Both the position numbers and the translations under genes were made by a program. DNA of 64,000 nucleotides from Corynebacterium sp. GTDB taxonomy: Bacteria > Actinomycetota > Actinomycetes > Mycobacteriales > Mycobacteriaceae. Positions 1 to 9,213 of this stretch are shown in pieces (within the stretch, counting starts at the first letter, position 1; each line of letters begins with the position of its first letter). The stretch lies in the NCBI GenBank assembly GCA_030531005.1, contig JAUMTW010000004.1, positions 62,001 to 126,000 of the forward strand, written 5' to 3'. A model generated the notes under the pieces. It worked only from the letters and a program-made list of their open reading frames with translations. It ran no database searches and was not told the DNA's origin.

Positions 1-1063
1 AACCCTGGGCATATGCAACCAACTTGGAGGCATAGAGTGCACGGCGTACATCTTCAACGAAACTCTCGCGATCGATGCCGAGTGCTGCGAAGGTCTCCAG
101 CGTGCCGGTTGGCAGTACACCCTGGGCAGCCTTGCGCTGTGAAGTAGCACCAGAAAGTGCGCGGGCAAACACAGCCTCACCAATACCGGTGGTGGGGATG
201 CCCAAATCCAAAGCAGCCTTCACAGTCCAACGGCCGGTTCCCTTTTGGCCAGCAGCGTCAACGATGACGTCGATCAGTGGCTTGCCGGTTTCAGCATCCG
301 TCTGAGAGAGAACCTCGGCAGTGATGTCGATGAGGTAGGAATCGAGATCCCCCTCATTCCAGGTGCGGAATACTTCGGCGAGTTCAGTGGCATCCAGGCC
401 AGCGCCGTGGCGTAGCAACTGGTAGGCTTCGCCGATAACCTGCATATCGGCATATTCGATACCGTTGTGCACCATCTTGACGAAGTGACCTGCACCGTCT
501 GGGCCGATGTGGGTCACGCATGGGGTGTCATCAACCTTGGCTGCAATATCCTCGAGCAGGGGACCGAGGGCTTCCCAGGAGGCCTGGGGGCCGCCAGGCA
601 TGATGGAAGGGCCGTTCAGGGCGCCTTCTTCACCGCCGGAAATACCAGCGCCAACGAAGTTGAGACCGCGGGCTGCGATTTCCTTCTCGCGACGAATGGT
701 GTCGGTGTATAAAGCGTTACCACCATCGATGATGATGTCGCCTTCTTCCATGGCGTCTGCTAGCTGGTTGATAACGGCATCGGTAGCTTTACCTGCTTGC
801 ACCATGATGATGGCACGGCGTGGCTTTTCGAGAGAAGCGACGAAATCCTCGATAGTTTCCGATGGGATGAAGTCGCCTTCAGAACCGTGGTCTTCAATCA
901 GAGCGTGGGTCTTTGCAGCGCTACGGTTGTAGACTGCGACGGAGTGTCCGTGGCGTGCGAAATTGCGTGCCAAGTTGGAACCCATAACGGCCAGACCGAC
1001 GACGCCGATCTGGGCCTTGTGATCAGTGCTTGAATTAGTGCTTTGCGCCGAAGTATCAGTCAT
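1..1063 (-). CDS. gnd: 6-phosphogluconate dehydrogenase, NADP-dependent (3' end outside window)
   Basis: Oxidatively decarboxylates 6-phosphogluconate to ribulose 5-phosphate with reduction of NADP in the cytosolic pentose phosphate pathway. Reading from the ATG at 1063 toward base 1 gives about 354 residues, roughly three quarters of the usual 480 or so. The N-terminal Rossmann motif reads GVVGLAVMGSNLARN. The family signatures IDGGNALYTDT, GISGGEEGALNGPSIMPGG and KMVHNGIEYADMQ (catalytic Lys and Asn) follow in the expected order. The C-terminal helical domain starts inside the window and runs off its left edge. A divergent 110-base spacer separates it from the thioesterase gene. The product call is secure. 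Confidence 0.95.
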   Translation of the reverse strand, partial: MTDTSAQSTNSSTDHKAQIGVVGLAVMGSNLARNFARHGHSVAVYNRSAAKTHALIEDHGSEGDFIPSETIEDFVASLEKPRRAIIMVQAGKATDAVINQLADAMEEGDIIIDGGNALYTDTIRREKEIAARGLNFVGAGISGGEEGALNGPSIMPGGPQASWEALGPLLEDIAAKVDDTPCVTHIGPDGAGHFVKMVHNGIEYADMQVIGEAYQLLRHGAGLDATELAEVFRTWNEGDLDSYLIDITAEVLSQTDAETGKPLIDVIVDAAGQKGTGRWTVKAALDLGIPTTGIGEAVFARALSGATSQRKAAQGVLPTGTLETFAALGIDRESFVEDVRRALYASKLVAYAQG

Positions 1064-1173
1064 AGTGACAAACAATACCTTGTTCCTGGCAAAAAAGCCC
1101 GATTGTGGCCCGATTGTGGATTGAATGTGAATTGATGTGGTGCTAGCGGGGGAAATCGGATAGTTTTAGGCAT

Positions 1174-1662
1174 ATGAGCAACGAAACGGACATTTTGGAT
1201 TATCTACGCGAACTCGATGATCAGGGGTTAAGCATCGATGAGCTCGCCGAGTTCAACGACCTTGCCGATGGTTTCACTAAGACTTTAGGCTTGCGTTTTA
1301 CCATGTTAAACAAGAACGAGGTGCGTGGAGAACTACCAGTTTCTGCGGCCCATCTGCAGCCCTCAGGCATTGTTAATGGTGGCGTGTTTTCCTCGCTGGC
1401 AGAAACCGCAGGATCTATCGCAGGTTTGATTGCAAGTGGCGGAAAGAATGTGGTTGGTGTGAACTGCAATACCGATTTCCTGGCACCTGTTGCCGCCGGT
1501 GTGATTGATCTGCGCGCTGAGGTTATTCGCAATGGCACCACAACCCAGCTCGTGGCTATTGATATGTTCCACCGTGATCGCCTGGTAGCTCGTTCCACCT
1601 TGCGCACCATGGTGCTGGATCGCCCCAAGAAGGCTCCGAAGAAAGACAAGTTCGCTGAATAA
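1174..1662 (+). CDS. PaaI-family hotdog thioesterase
   Basis: A 162-residue single hotdog-domain protein of the PaaI/4HBT type, expected to hydrolyse an acyl-CoA thioester in the cytosol; the substrate cannot be read from sequence. The family block is HLQPSGIVNGGVFSSLAETAGS near residues 60-81. The usual HGG is NGG here, while the following Glu (LAET), the likely catalytic acid, is kept. A basic tail (KKAPKKDK) closes the protein. It is divergent from gnd, an arrangement I recall from other corynebacteria. A strong hairpin terminator follows about 50 bases downstream, so it is probably monocistronic. Confidence 0.85.
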   Translation: MSNETDILDYLRELDDQGLSIDELAEFNDLADGFTKTLGLRFTMLNKNEVRGELPVSAAHLQPSGIVNGGVFSSLAETAGSIAGLIASGGKNVVGVNCNTDFLAPVAAGVIDLRAEVIRNGTTTQLVAIDMFHRDRLVARSTLRTMVLDRPKKAPKKDKFAE

Positions 1663-1713
1663 AATTTAGGTTGCTACGCCTAGTGAGCATTCGTATCCAC
1701 TTTATGTAGGTAC

Positions 1714-1753
1714 AAGTCTCACCACAGATTGCATTGAGTGGTGAGACTTTTCT
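1714..1753 (+). terminator. Rho-independent terminator after the thioesterase gene
   Basis: Perfect 12-bp inverted repeat, AAGTCTCACCAC at 1714-1725 pairing with GTGGTGAGACTT at 1738-1749, with a 12-base loop and a T-rich tail (TTTCTT). Confidence 0.9.
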
Positions 1754-1901
1754 TATAGCACTTGCATCCGTACCTACGTCGATACCTACGTTGATACTTG
1801 TGCGGTGTGGTGTTGCGTCTGATGCGTCAGCTTGGGCCGAATGTGTTTGCTTGGGCTGAGATGCCGCACATCAGGGGAGTCAGGCGGACTAGAATGAAGC
1901 T

Positions 1902-2486
1902 ATGCCAACGTGGAAAGAAATTGTAGCCGCCAATCCCTTACACTCACAGAACTATGCGCGCCGCTGGGAAAATATTGCTGCTCGTGGCCAGGATATTTAT
2001 GGCGAAGCTCGTCTCATTGATGCCCTTGCCCCTCGGGGAGCAAAAATCCTGGATGCTGGCTGCGGGCAAGGGCGTTTGAGTGGCTACCTGCAACAGTGTG
2101 GCCATGAGGTTACAGGGGTGGACTTAGATGCTTTCTTGCTCGAAGTAGCCCAAGAAAAGCATCCAGAGGTGAACTTCGCGCAGATTGACCTCGGTATCGA
2201 TCCATTGCCTGGCAAGGATTACGACTTGATTTTCTCTGCGGGCAACGTGCTCCCGTTTATTCCGCAAGAACAGCGGGCCGCAGCAGTCACTAGTTTGATC
2301 GCAGCCCTGGCACCGGGGGCGCGCTTGGTTATCGGCTTTGGACTTGACCGTGGGTATAGCGCAGGAGATTTCTTCAGTCACGTCTCCGCAGCTGGCGGGC
2401 TGGTGGAACACAGCTTTTCAAGTTGGGATTTGCAACCGTTTGAATCAGACTCAAATTTCTTGGTTGCCGTAATTCGCCGCGGATAA
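1902..2486 (+). CDS. Class I SAM-dependent methyltransferase
   Basis: A 194-residue cytosolic Rossmann-fold methyltransferase of the small Methyltransf_25/11 type. SAM-binding motif I is ILDAGCGQGRLSGYL at about residues 49-63, the acidic end of strand 2 is VTGVDLDAF, and motif IV is YDLIFSAGNVLPF. The acceptor substrate cannot be deduced. There is no strong Shine-Dalgarno before the ATG, so it may be translated from a very short leader, which is common in this genus. It shares a bidirectional terminator with the convergent ndh gene. Confidence 0.85.
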   Translation: MPTWKEIVAANPLHSQNYARRWENIAARGQDIYGEARLIDALAPRGAKILDAGCGQGRLSGYLQQCGHEVTGVDLDAFLLEVAQEKHPEVNFAQIDLGIDPLPGKDYDLIFSAGNVLPFIPQEQRAAAVTSLIAALAPGARLVIGFGLDRGYSAGDFFSHVSAAGGLVEHSFSSWDLQPFESDSNFLVAVIRRG

Positions 2487-2673
2487 GCACAGCACATTCC
2501 CTCGCTAAAAAAAACCGCACTGAGCACAAAACTTGATGCGCGCACACTGAGTGTTCGCATATACGTCGTAGACCGGCTTTTGACAGCGATGTACTCCCCC
2601 GGGATGGGGCGAGGGGGTACATACAGTACTGGTTCTCGCCGGCAATTCCCGAGATATTTCGGTGCTAGATACA

Positions 2674-2714
2674 AAAGCACCTGGGGGATCATTTTTGATA
2701 TCCCCAGGTGCTTT
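2674..2714. terminator. Bidirectional terminator between the methyltransferase and ndh genes
   Basis: Inverted repeat AAAGCACCTGGGGGAT (2674-2689) against ATCCCCAGGTGCTTT (2700-2714), with one bulged base and a T-rich loop. T or A runs flank both sides, so it can serve both convergent genes. Confidence 0.85.
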
Positions 2715-2782
2715 ACGTTTTCGCGCGCTTTATCCTTCCAGGAGGAAGTTGGCGCTACAACAGCTAGTATGCCGCAGTTACA

Positions 2783-4183
2783 TTAGTTGCTGAAGCGCGC
2801 AGTGTCGCGGAGCTCGATTGGCAGATCGTCATCCTCGCCGTAGACTTCCTTGAGCTTGTTCAAGGCGTTCCGTGCGTGCATTTGCTGGCGGGTGGTTGCC
2901 ATGTTCCAACGCTTACGGGAGAAGGCGTTAATGAACCAGTTGAAGGCTGCAGTTGCCTTGTTGCGGAAGCCGATGAGGAAGGTAGCGTGGACAGCCATCC
3001 ACAGTACCCAGCCGAGGAAACCAGTGAGTTCCCACTTGCCAATTTTCACCACTGCAGAGAAGCGGGAAATGGTGGCCATGGAGCCCTTGTCCTTGTACTC
3101 GAAGGCAACGCGCTCGGAAACATCGCGGCCCTCAGCCTCGGCCTTAATGTTGGCCGCAACATAGCTACCGGTCTGGATAGCAACCTGGGCTACGCCAGGC
3201 AGGCCGTTGAGAGACATCATGTCACCAATGATGAATACATTCTTGTCTGCACCCACAGAGCAGTCGCTGTTGACGGCAACACGCCCAGCACGGTCAAACT
3301 CAACATCGAGCTGCTCTGCAACCAGCTTGCCCAGTGGGGAAGCGGCTACACCTGCAGACCAGATCTTGCAGAAAGATTCGATCCTGTGCTCGGTGTCATC
3401 ACCTGGGGTCTTGTAGGTTACGGCAGTCTCATCAACGTTGGAAACGAGAGCGTTGAGCTTCACGGTAACACCGATCTTCTCCAGCTCACGCTGTGCGTTG
3501 CGTCCCAAACGCTTGCCGAATGGAGGCAGTACCTGGGGTGCACCATCGAGCAGAATGATCTTGGCGTTATCTGGGTTGATGCGACGGTAGCTGCCGCGCA
3601 AAGTGCGGTGAGCCATCTCAGCCAACTGGCCAGCGAGCTCCACACCAGTTGGACCAGCACCAACAACCACGAAGGTCAGCAGACGCTCTTGCTCAGCTGG
3701 ATCATCGCACATCTCAGCGCGTTCAAAAGCGCCGATGATGCGAGAACGGATTTCCAGGGCATCATCAATGGACTTCATGCCAGGTGCGAACTGGGCAAAG
3801 TGGTCATTACCGAAGTAGGACTGACTTGCACCAGCGGCAACAATCAAAGAATCGTAGGAGATCTCCTTGGAGTATTCGCCTAGGTTTGCGGTGACGACCT
3901 TTTCGGCAACATCGATGCCAACAACTTCACCCTTGAGCACGGTGGCGTTTTCCTGGCCATTGAGCATCTGGCGAGTTGCTGGGGCGATTTCGCCAGAAGA
4001 CAGCAGGCCGGTTGCTACTTGGTAGAGTAGAGGCTGGAAGAGGTGGTGGTTCGTGCGATCAATGATGGTCACATCTACATCAGCGTCTGCTAATTCAGTG
4101 GCAGCAAATATGCCGCCGAAGCCAGAACCGATGATGACGACGTGGTGGCGACCCCCATCGGGGCGATATGGCTTGGAAGACAT
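2783..4183 (-). CDS. ndh: Type II NADH dehydrogenase (non-proton-pumping)
   Basis: A 466-residue flavoprotein that passes electrons from NADH to menaquinone at the inner face of the membrane without pumping protons. It is the main NADH oxidase of corynebacteria, which lack complex I. The FAD-binding motif HVVIIGSGFGGIFAATE starts at residue 14, and the NADH-binding motif FVVVGAGPTGVELAGQ lies near residue 170. The quinone-side block HLFQPLLYQVATGLLSSGEIA is intact. A hydrophobic C-terminal stretch (FLGWVLWMAVHATFLIGF) provides membrane attachment. AGGAG lies 9 bases before the ATG. It is divergent from the cyclopropane-synthase-like gene, with a 324-base spacer presumably carrying both promoters. 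Confidence 0.95.
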   Translation of the reverse strand: MSSKPYRPDGGRHHVVIIGSGFGGIFAATELADADVDVTIIDRTNHHLFQPLLYQVATGLLSSGEIAPATRQMLNGQENATVLKGEVVGIDVAEKVVTANLGEYSKEISYDSLIVAAGASQSYFGNDHFAQFAPGMKSIDDALEIRSRIIGAFERAEMCDDPAEQERLLTFVVVGAGPTGVELAGQLAEMAHRTLRGSYRRINPDNAKIILLDGAPQVLPPFGKRLGRNAQRELEKIGVTVKLNALVSNVDETAVTYKTPGDDTEHRIESFCKIWSAGVAASPLGKLVAEQLDVEFDRAGRVAVNSDCSVGADKNVFIIGDMMSLNGLPGVAQVAIQTGSYVAANIKAEAEGRDVSERVAFEYKDKGSMATISRFSAVVKIGKWELTGFLGWVLWMAVHATFLIGFRNKATAAFNWFINAFSRKRWNMATTRQQMHARNALNKLKEVYGEDDDLPIELRDTARFSN

Positions 4184-4507
4184 GGAAACAATCTCCTGTT
4201 GTTTTATACTTTAAAAATCTAGCTTGTTCGGCAGAAAACTATGACAGCTTGTGAACCTGATCAAGGTTCACCCCAGGGTACCTGGATTGTGTCATAAACG
4301 CTGCATGGCCTACCAGCAAGCCCCATATTTGGGGTCGGGCCAGCGACGCGTACATCGTCTCCCTAAAAACAATCGACTCTATTGGAGCCTTTTCTAGGGA
4401 TTTTTCGTTGTGCCTTAGCAAGGCATAACCACGATGATATTACGCTGTGGGTTGAACTACAAAGTAGATTTTTAGTTTTTCCCTGTAAGGATTGGCTCAG
4501 CGAAAAA

Positions 4508-5794
4508 ATGCAAGCAATTGATTCTCAAATGTGGCCGAGTATTGCCGTAGCTCCTACGGCCCCTTTTTTAGCGCGTCGTGCGAAAAAGGCTGAGGCTGAT
4601 CTTGCCCAAGCTTGCCTTCAGGCTGGTATCGAACTCGGAGGGGATAGTCCTGAACTGGTCGTTCACCGTGATACTTTGTTCGCGCGTATTGCCAATGCCG
4701 GTTGGCTCGGCATTGCCGAAGGCTATATGGCAGGTGAGTGGGAAGCTGCAGACTTGCCAGGTGTACTTGCCAAACTGCTTGCCACAGACTATAATCCCAA
4801 AACCCCAAATGGGGGCGAGCCAAGTCGGTATGATGGCCGCGAAGTGCCACCAGACTTAATAGCCTTACATGCCGGTGATGCCATGAGTGCCCATGGCACT
4901 TTATTTTCTGCTGGCGTGCCCACCAAAGAACGTGTGAGTGTGAAAAGTTTTGTGCACGGCGCCGGCAAAGCTAATGAACCGGCAACCCATTTTGTGGATG
5001 TGACCTCATTGAGTATGGCTTCGGAAGTTGAAAAGGCGGATCTTGCTGATGGGCAGTTGCGCGCTTTAAGTACGCTTTTTGATGCGAGTAATGTGGGAAC
5101 TGGCTCCCACATATTGGAGTTCCCCGTCAGTAGTGCCGCGCCGGCACTGGCTGCGGTAGCGCGTAAAGCCACTGTCGATGTTTATTCGGCTGATATAGAG
5201 GTCTTACGTGATGTGAGTGCTTTGTTGGGGCAGCATTCTGAGGCTGCTGATGTTCGCACTGCTGAGTTTGATCTCACCCACCCGCAAGTACGTGGTGTGC
5301 AGGGGAACTTCGATGCCATCATCAGCTTGGAAAAGCTGGAATCCATGGACCCTAAGACCCAGATGCAATATGTGCGCCAGTTGGATAACTTGCTTAACCC
5401 TACTGGATACGTTGGATTGCAGACGGTAGTTGCCACTGAGAAGTTTGGTGCCGCAGCGAATAATTCTCTCTCGGTGCTGCGAGCTTATATTTGGCCGGGG
5501 CTGAATATGCGCACTAGTGAACAACTCCATCAAGTTTTTGATCGTAACTCCAGCCTGCGTATTATTGGTGAGCTGCACTTTGGGGCGCACTATGTGGAGG
5601 GGCTGCGCTTGCAGCGCGAGATGTTTGAAGGCAAGCTGCGTGAAGCTGCCGCTGCTGGTTTTGATGCTGTCTATCGCCGGTTGTGGTTTTATCAGCTTAG
5701 CTTGCGCGAAGCGCTCTTTCGTATAAATGCTCTTGATGCCGTCCAAGCTACGATTACCCGACGTGCTCGGCGCGGGAAGCAATTGCACCGCTAG
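4508..5794 (+). CDS. Cyclopropane-fatty-acyl-phospholipid synthase-like protein with a degenerate SAM site
   Basis: A 428-residue protein with the layout of CFA/UfaA1-type lipid methyltransferases. The N-terminal lipid domain reads LFARIANAGWLGIAEGYMAGEWEAADL. It is followed by a methyltransferase-like half with FDAIISLEKLESMDPKTQMQYVRQLDNLLNPTGYVGLQT and a C-terminal helix FDAVYRRLWFYQLSLREALFR typical of the family. However, the expected vLdIGCGWG cofactor loop reads ILEFPVSSAAPALAA, with no glycine-rich turn. It may be inactive as a SAM enzyme or have a structural role. An upstream in-frame ATG exists at 4382; I chose 4508 because homologous-looking sequence starts there. Family call good, activity doubtful. 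Confidence 0.75.
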   Translation: MQAIDSQMWPSIAVAPTAPFLARRAKKAEADLAQACLQAGIELGGDSPELVVHRDTLFARIANAGWLGIAEGYMAGEWEAADLPGVLAKLLATDYNPKTPNGGEPSRYDGREVPPDLIALHAGDAMSAHGTLFSAGVPTKERVSVKSFVHGAGKANEPATHFVDVTSLSMASEVEKADLADGQLRALSTLFDASNVGTGSHILEFPVSSAAPALAAVARKATVDVYSADIEVLRDVSALLGQHSEAADVRTAEFDLTHPQVRGVQGNFDAIISLEKLESMDPKTQMQYVRQLDNLLNPTGYVGLQTVVATEKFGAAANNSLSVLRAYIWPGLNMRTSEQLHQVFDRNSSLRIIGELHFGAHYVEGLRLQREMFEGKLREAAAAGFDAVYRRLWFYQLSLREALFRINALDAVQATITRRARRGKQLHR

Positions 5795-5857
5795 GAAGGT
5801 GTTTTTTGCCCTCGATTGCAAATCCCTGGTTTCGGTATTCGCCGCGTGATTTATAAA

Positions 5858-5885
5858 AGCCCACCAGTGAAAGTTGGTGGGCTTA
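5858..5885 (+). terminator. Terminator after the CFA-synthase-like gene
   Basis: 10-bp perfect stem AAGCCCACCA / TGGTGGGCTT with an 8-base loop, 63 bases past the stop codon. The T-tail is weak. Confidence 0.7.
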
Positions 5886-5981
5886 GTGCTGCTCTGGATA
5901 CAACTTAGCGCTGCTCTGGGTGTAATTGCGTAGGCAACGGAAAAAGGGGAGTGGTGCTGTTTTTGTGGTGACTCATCATCA

Positions 5982-6020
5982 AAGGCGCCGGTTCTGTGTG
6001 CGATACACAGCCGGCGCCTT
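5982..6020. terminator. Hairpin terminator between the CFA-like gene and the MFS symporter gene
   Basis: AAGGCGCCGG (5982-5991) pairs with CCGGCGCCTT (6011-6020), enclosing an inner CTGTGT/ACACAG stem. It lies just beyond the stop of the minus-strand MFS gene and can act in both directions. Confidence 0.75.
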
Positions 6021-6044
6021 GAATGTTTTTCTAGTTCAGATTGT

Positions 6045-7433
6045 TTAGATGTCAACCAGATCGTAGTGCTTTGTTTCTGGCATGAGACGGACCGCGATCA
6101 GGGTGATGGTTGCTGCCACGATGAGGTAGAGGCCCACCGCCCATACACCGTGGGAGGAAGCAAGCTCCGTAGCGATAAATGGCGCAACTGCGGCACCCAG
6201 TATGGAAGCCATGTTGTAGCTAATACCAGAACCGGTGTAACGGACATTGGTGGGGAAGAGCTCTGGCAGGACAGCAGACATAGGGCCGAAGATTAGCCCC
6301 ATAATGATCATGCCGATGATGAGGAAGAAGGTAACGCGGGTCTCATTGGAGTTGTTGATATCCAAGGCCCAAGCGAAGGAGCAGCCATAAGCGATGATCA
6401 GGAAGGAGATTACCGTTAAGGAAGTCTTGCGGCCACGGATGTCTGCCCACCGGCCAGCAATTGGGATACCAATCATGAAGCCGAAGATAGCGATCAACTG
6501 AATCTTCAAGAAGTCGGTGTAGGCAATACCCAGGCCCAATCCCTTTTCGTTATCGGCGATACCGTAGGATAGGATCCACGTGGTGACCAGATAGAATAGG
6601 GTGTAGCAACTTAACATGATGAAGGTACCCAGGATCATTGGGCGCCATGAGGTGCGGAAGGCTTCCTTTAATGGGGTCTTTGCCTTTTGTCCGGACTGCA
6701 CAGCAGCCTTAAACACGGGGGTTTCTTCGAGGCTCACACGGATCCATAGGCCCAAGATAACCAATACTGCGGATGCCAAGAATGGCAGACGCCAACCCCA
6801 GGTCATAAAGTCGCCATCGAGCTCACCACCGGAGTGATCAAGGAAGGTAGTCAGCAGTAAGAAGAAGCCATTGGCTAATAAGAATCCGAAAGGTGCACCC
6901 AGCTGAGGCCACATAGCTGCCCAGGCACGTTTGCCTTTTTCGGCAGTTTCGCTAGCCAGCAGGGCAGCGCCGGACCACTCGCCGCCAAGGCCCAAACCTT
7001 GGCAGAAGCGCATGACAGCGAGCCAGAAAGGTGCCCACAGACCTACTTGATCGTAGGTTGGCAAGCAACCAATGAGGAAGGTAGCGATACCCATGGTGAG
7101 CAGGGAGCCAACGAGGGTTACCTTACGGCCGACCTTGTCACCGAAATGGCCGAAGATGAGTGAACCCAGCGGGCGGGCGATGAAGGCCAGACCAAAGATT
7201 GCAAAGGTCTTGAGCAAGTTCATCTTTTGGTCGTCGGACTCAGCGAAGAAGAGGTAGGGGAATACCGCGACAGCTGCAGTAGCGTAGACATAAAAGTCAT
7301 AAAACTCGATAGTCGTACCAATGGTGGACGCAAAAACAATTTTACGCTTCATCGTTGGATCGGTAACCCCGACCTTAGCTTGCTCCTGTGCGTGGGCTAT
7401 CGCCGCATCTGCACTGCTTGCATCGGTTGCCAT
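6045..7433 (-). CDS. MFS metabolite:H+ symporter (MHS family)
   Basis: A 462-residue 12-helix inner-membrane transporter of the sugar/metabolite:proton symporter type (ShiA/ProP/KgtP relatives). Visible signatures are TTIEFYDFYVYATAA in helix 1, the helix 2-3 loop FGHFGDKVGRKVTL, and RFCQGLGLGGEWSGAALLASE in helix 4-5. The substrate is probably an organic acid or zwitterion, but the sequence does not say which. A perfect AGGAGG lies 11 bases before the ATG at 7433; the ATG at 7442 is only 2 bases from that ribosome site, and a more distal start is unlikely. The 1.5 kb upstream carry no firm gene. Confidence 0.88.
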   Translation of the reverse strand: MATDASSADAAIAHAQEQAKVGVTDPTMKRKIVFASTIGTTIEFYDFYVYATAAVAVFPYLFFAESDDQKMNLLKTFAIFGLAFIARPLGSLIFGHFGDKVGRKVTLVGSLLTMGIATFLIGCLPTYDQVGLWAPFWLAVMRFCQGLGLGGEWSGAALLASETAEKGKRAWAAMWPQLGAPFGFLLANGFFLLLTTFLDHSGGELDGDFMTWGWRLPFLASAVLVILGLWIRVSLEETPVFKAAVQSGQKAKTPLKEAFRTSWRPMILGTFIMLSCYTLFYLVTTWILSYGIADNEKGLGLGIAYTDFLKIQLIAIFGFMIGIPIAGRWADIRGRKTSLTVISFLIIAYGCSFAWALDINNSNETRVTFFLIIGMIIMGLIFGPMSAVLPELFPTNVRYTGSGISYNMASILGAAVAPFIATELASSHGVWAVGLYLIVAATITLIAVRLMPETKHYDLVDI

Positions 7434-8910
7434 GGACACCATCACCTCCTGTATTTCATGTGGTGGGAAAATAGGTTTCAGTATTTGGGATAATATTGGC
7501 AAAACACTGTCAAGTCAACCGGAGAGGTTGGTTTGAATCGCGAATGTTTACCCCCCCTTGCGGTCACCAACGAGACTACAAGATACTTTTTGGTAACAAA
7601 TAGTGGCCTCGAATCTGTTAGTGGATGGGTATTCAGACTGTTCAATGAGCATTTTTGCAAGACTGAACTCATTTGCATTAGACGAGATGTTCGATTGGCT
7701 GGGTGGCGAAAATATTTTTGAAACTCTCTTTCTTGAACGCACTCATTACGTACGTAGGCGTGGTGAGGGGGATCTCATACCATGAGACGAAGTGATCGTT
7801 ATGCGGACGAGCTCGAGTGCATCCTTATAAAAAGCTGTGAATACTGTAGTGCAAATTATTGAGGGTAAGCAGATTGCAACCATGTAATCGCGTTGAGGCC
7901 GTAGCTGTCCGCTATAAGGCAGTCTGATATAGATACTAGACGTACGATCGATATCAGAGTGCCGTAAATTTTCGTTGCCTCGCTAATGGATTTCGTGGCG
8001 CCGTCATAACATTTCGCGGATTCCTTGTTAGTGAGGATGCTGCGGCGGCGCGAAACTCTGCATCCTTGAGCGACCGGTACGTTAGTGGTTAGACCGGAAG
8101 GTCAGCGTGTGGCCACAGAGGAGTGCGCAATGTATGAGCGGTGCGCGATGTCGTGGGGCATCGAAAAGAGGCGATGGACTGTATGGGATTATCTGAGGCT
8201 AGGCGGGGAGAACACCTAACGCGGTTTTGACATAATGTACATTATCGGCGCAATGGGGTGGTATAGAATAGCCCTGACGCGCGGCTATCCGAGTTTTGTG
8301 TACACGCCCCATTGTTATCCGGCATATACGTGTACCCCTTTGAGGTCTGCGCCGTGACTTGCGAATCGATGATCCCTATATTCCTAACGGCACCTTCGCC
8401 GTTTATTTCGTGCACAGCGTTTTCTGAATTGAGCTCTATGTTGGTTTTCATCCAGGCACTAAAGATTGTTCGATCACTCGCCGAGTATGCTCTGGGCATC
8501 ATGTAATATGCTTGCGCTGATATTGCACCTATTTTTCCCTTTAGTGTCTTGCTGCAGCTACGGCGCTCATCTGGGATGTTGGGGCTATCGGCTTTGTGGT
8601 TGAAGGCAAAATTCTTTGCAGACAGCCCCTTGCTTCAAGTGGTACAACGCCGGCTGCCCTAGCATGTTCTTGATCTACTATTAATTGTCACAGTGATGAA
8701 TATGGTTCGTTAAAAAGCAGATCGTCTCTTTAATATCTTATAATCTTGTGCTGCGAAATTGCTGCGGAGATAGTCTTTCATCAGCGCATCGTCGAGATAG
8801 ACTAAGGTCTTTGGCTATTGTCACCTTATTGTACAGAATATGCGCATACTGCCCGACGCTTCAGACGCTCAGTGGTATGCACATAAAATAGCACTAAGAT
8901 GACTAATCGC
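7434..8910. other. Gene-poor stretch, no supportable gene
   Basis: About 1.5 kb with only short, uninformative open frames and a more mixed, lower-G+C composition than its neighbours. I see no tRNA, transposase or integrase signature. A minus-strand frame at 8242-8502 (86 residues) has no recognisable motif. The first 100 bases must hold the MFS promoter. The rest may be eroded coding sequence. Confidence 0.5.
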
Positions 8911-9213
8911 TTAAAAGGCGCCTGAAAAATACGCTATTGCGACGAACAAGAAAATACTCGTCAAAAGCCCAAGTGCCAGAAAAGAAAATATCTTTCTTTT
9001 GCGTATAAATCCTGCGTATAGTGTAGAGAAACCGAAACCTAGGCCGGCGGAAGCTAACACAAGGTTTCCCCATTCTCCTGTAATTGATTTCGCATTAAAC
9101 CGATAGAACACAACTGTGGTCCACGTGATACCAATGGCCAACAGGATTGAACTGATGGAAAATACCTGAGCCTTACTAAGCGGCTCTCTCTTCTGAGTTT
9201 TCTTTTCTAGCAT
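8911..9213 (-). CDS. Small three-helix membrane protein, possible immunity partner
   Basis: A 100-residue protein with a charged N-terminus (MLEKKTQKREPLSKAQ) and three hydrophobic segments, near residues 17-35 (VFSISSILLAIGITWTTVVF), 46-63 and 70-95. GGGAGG sits 6 bases before the ATG at 9213, which fixes the start. The start overlaps the stop of the upstream broken secreted-peptide gene (ATG and TAG share ATGCTAG), so the two were translationally coupled. Secreted peptide plus coupled small membrane protein is the usual layout of a bacteriocin and its immunity protein. I recognise neither family, so the function is inference. Confidence 0.55.
   Translation of the reverse strand: MLEKKTQKREPLSKAQVFSISSILLAIGITWTTVVFYRFNAKSITGEWGNLVLASAGLGFGFSTLYAGFIRKRKIFSFLALGLLTSIFLFVAIAYFSGAF

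Noticed and set aside
2876..3883. 335-codon plus-strand frame opposite ndh
   Set aside because: Antisense shadow of the NADH dehydrogenase gene with low-complexity, family-less sequence.
8242..8502. 86-codon minus-strand frame as a gene
   Set aside because: No ribosome site, motif, hydrophobic segment or neighbour coupling; treated as chance.
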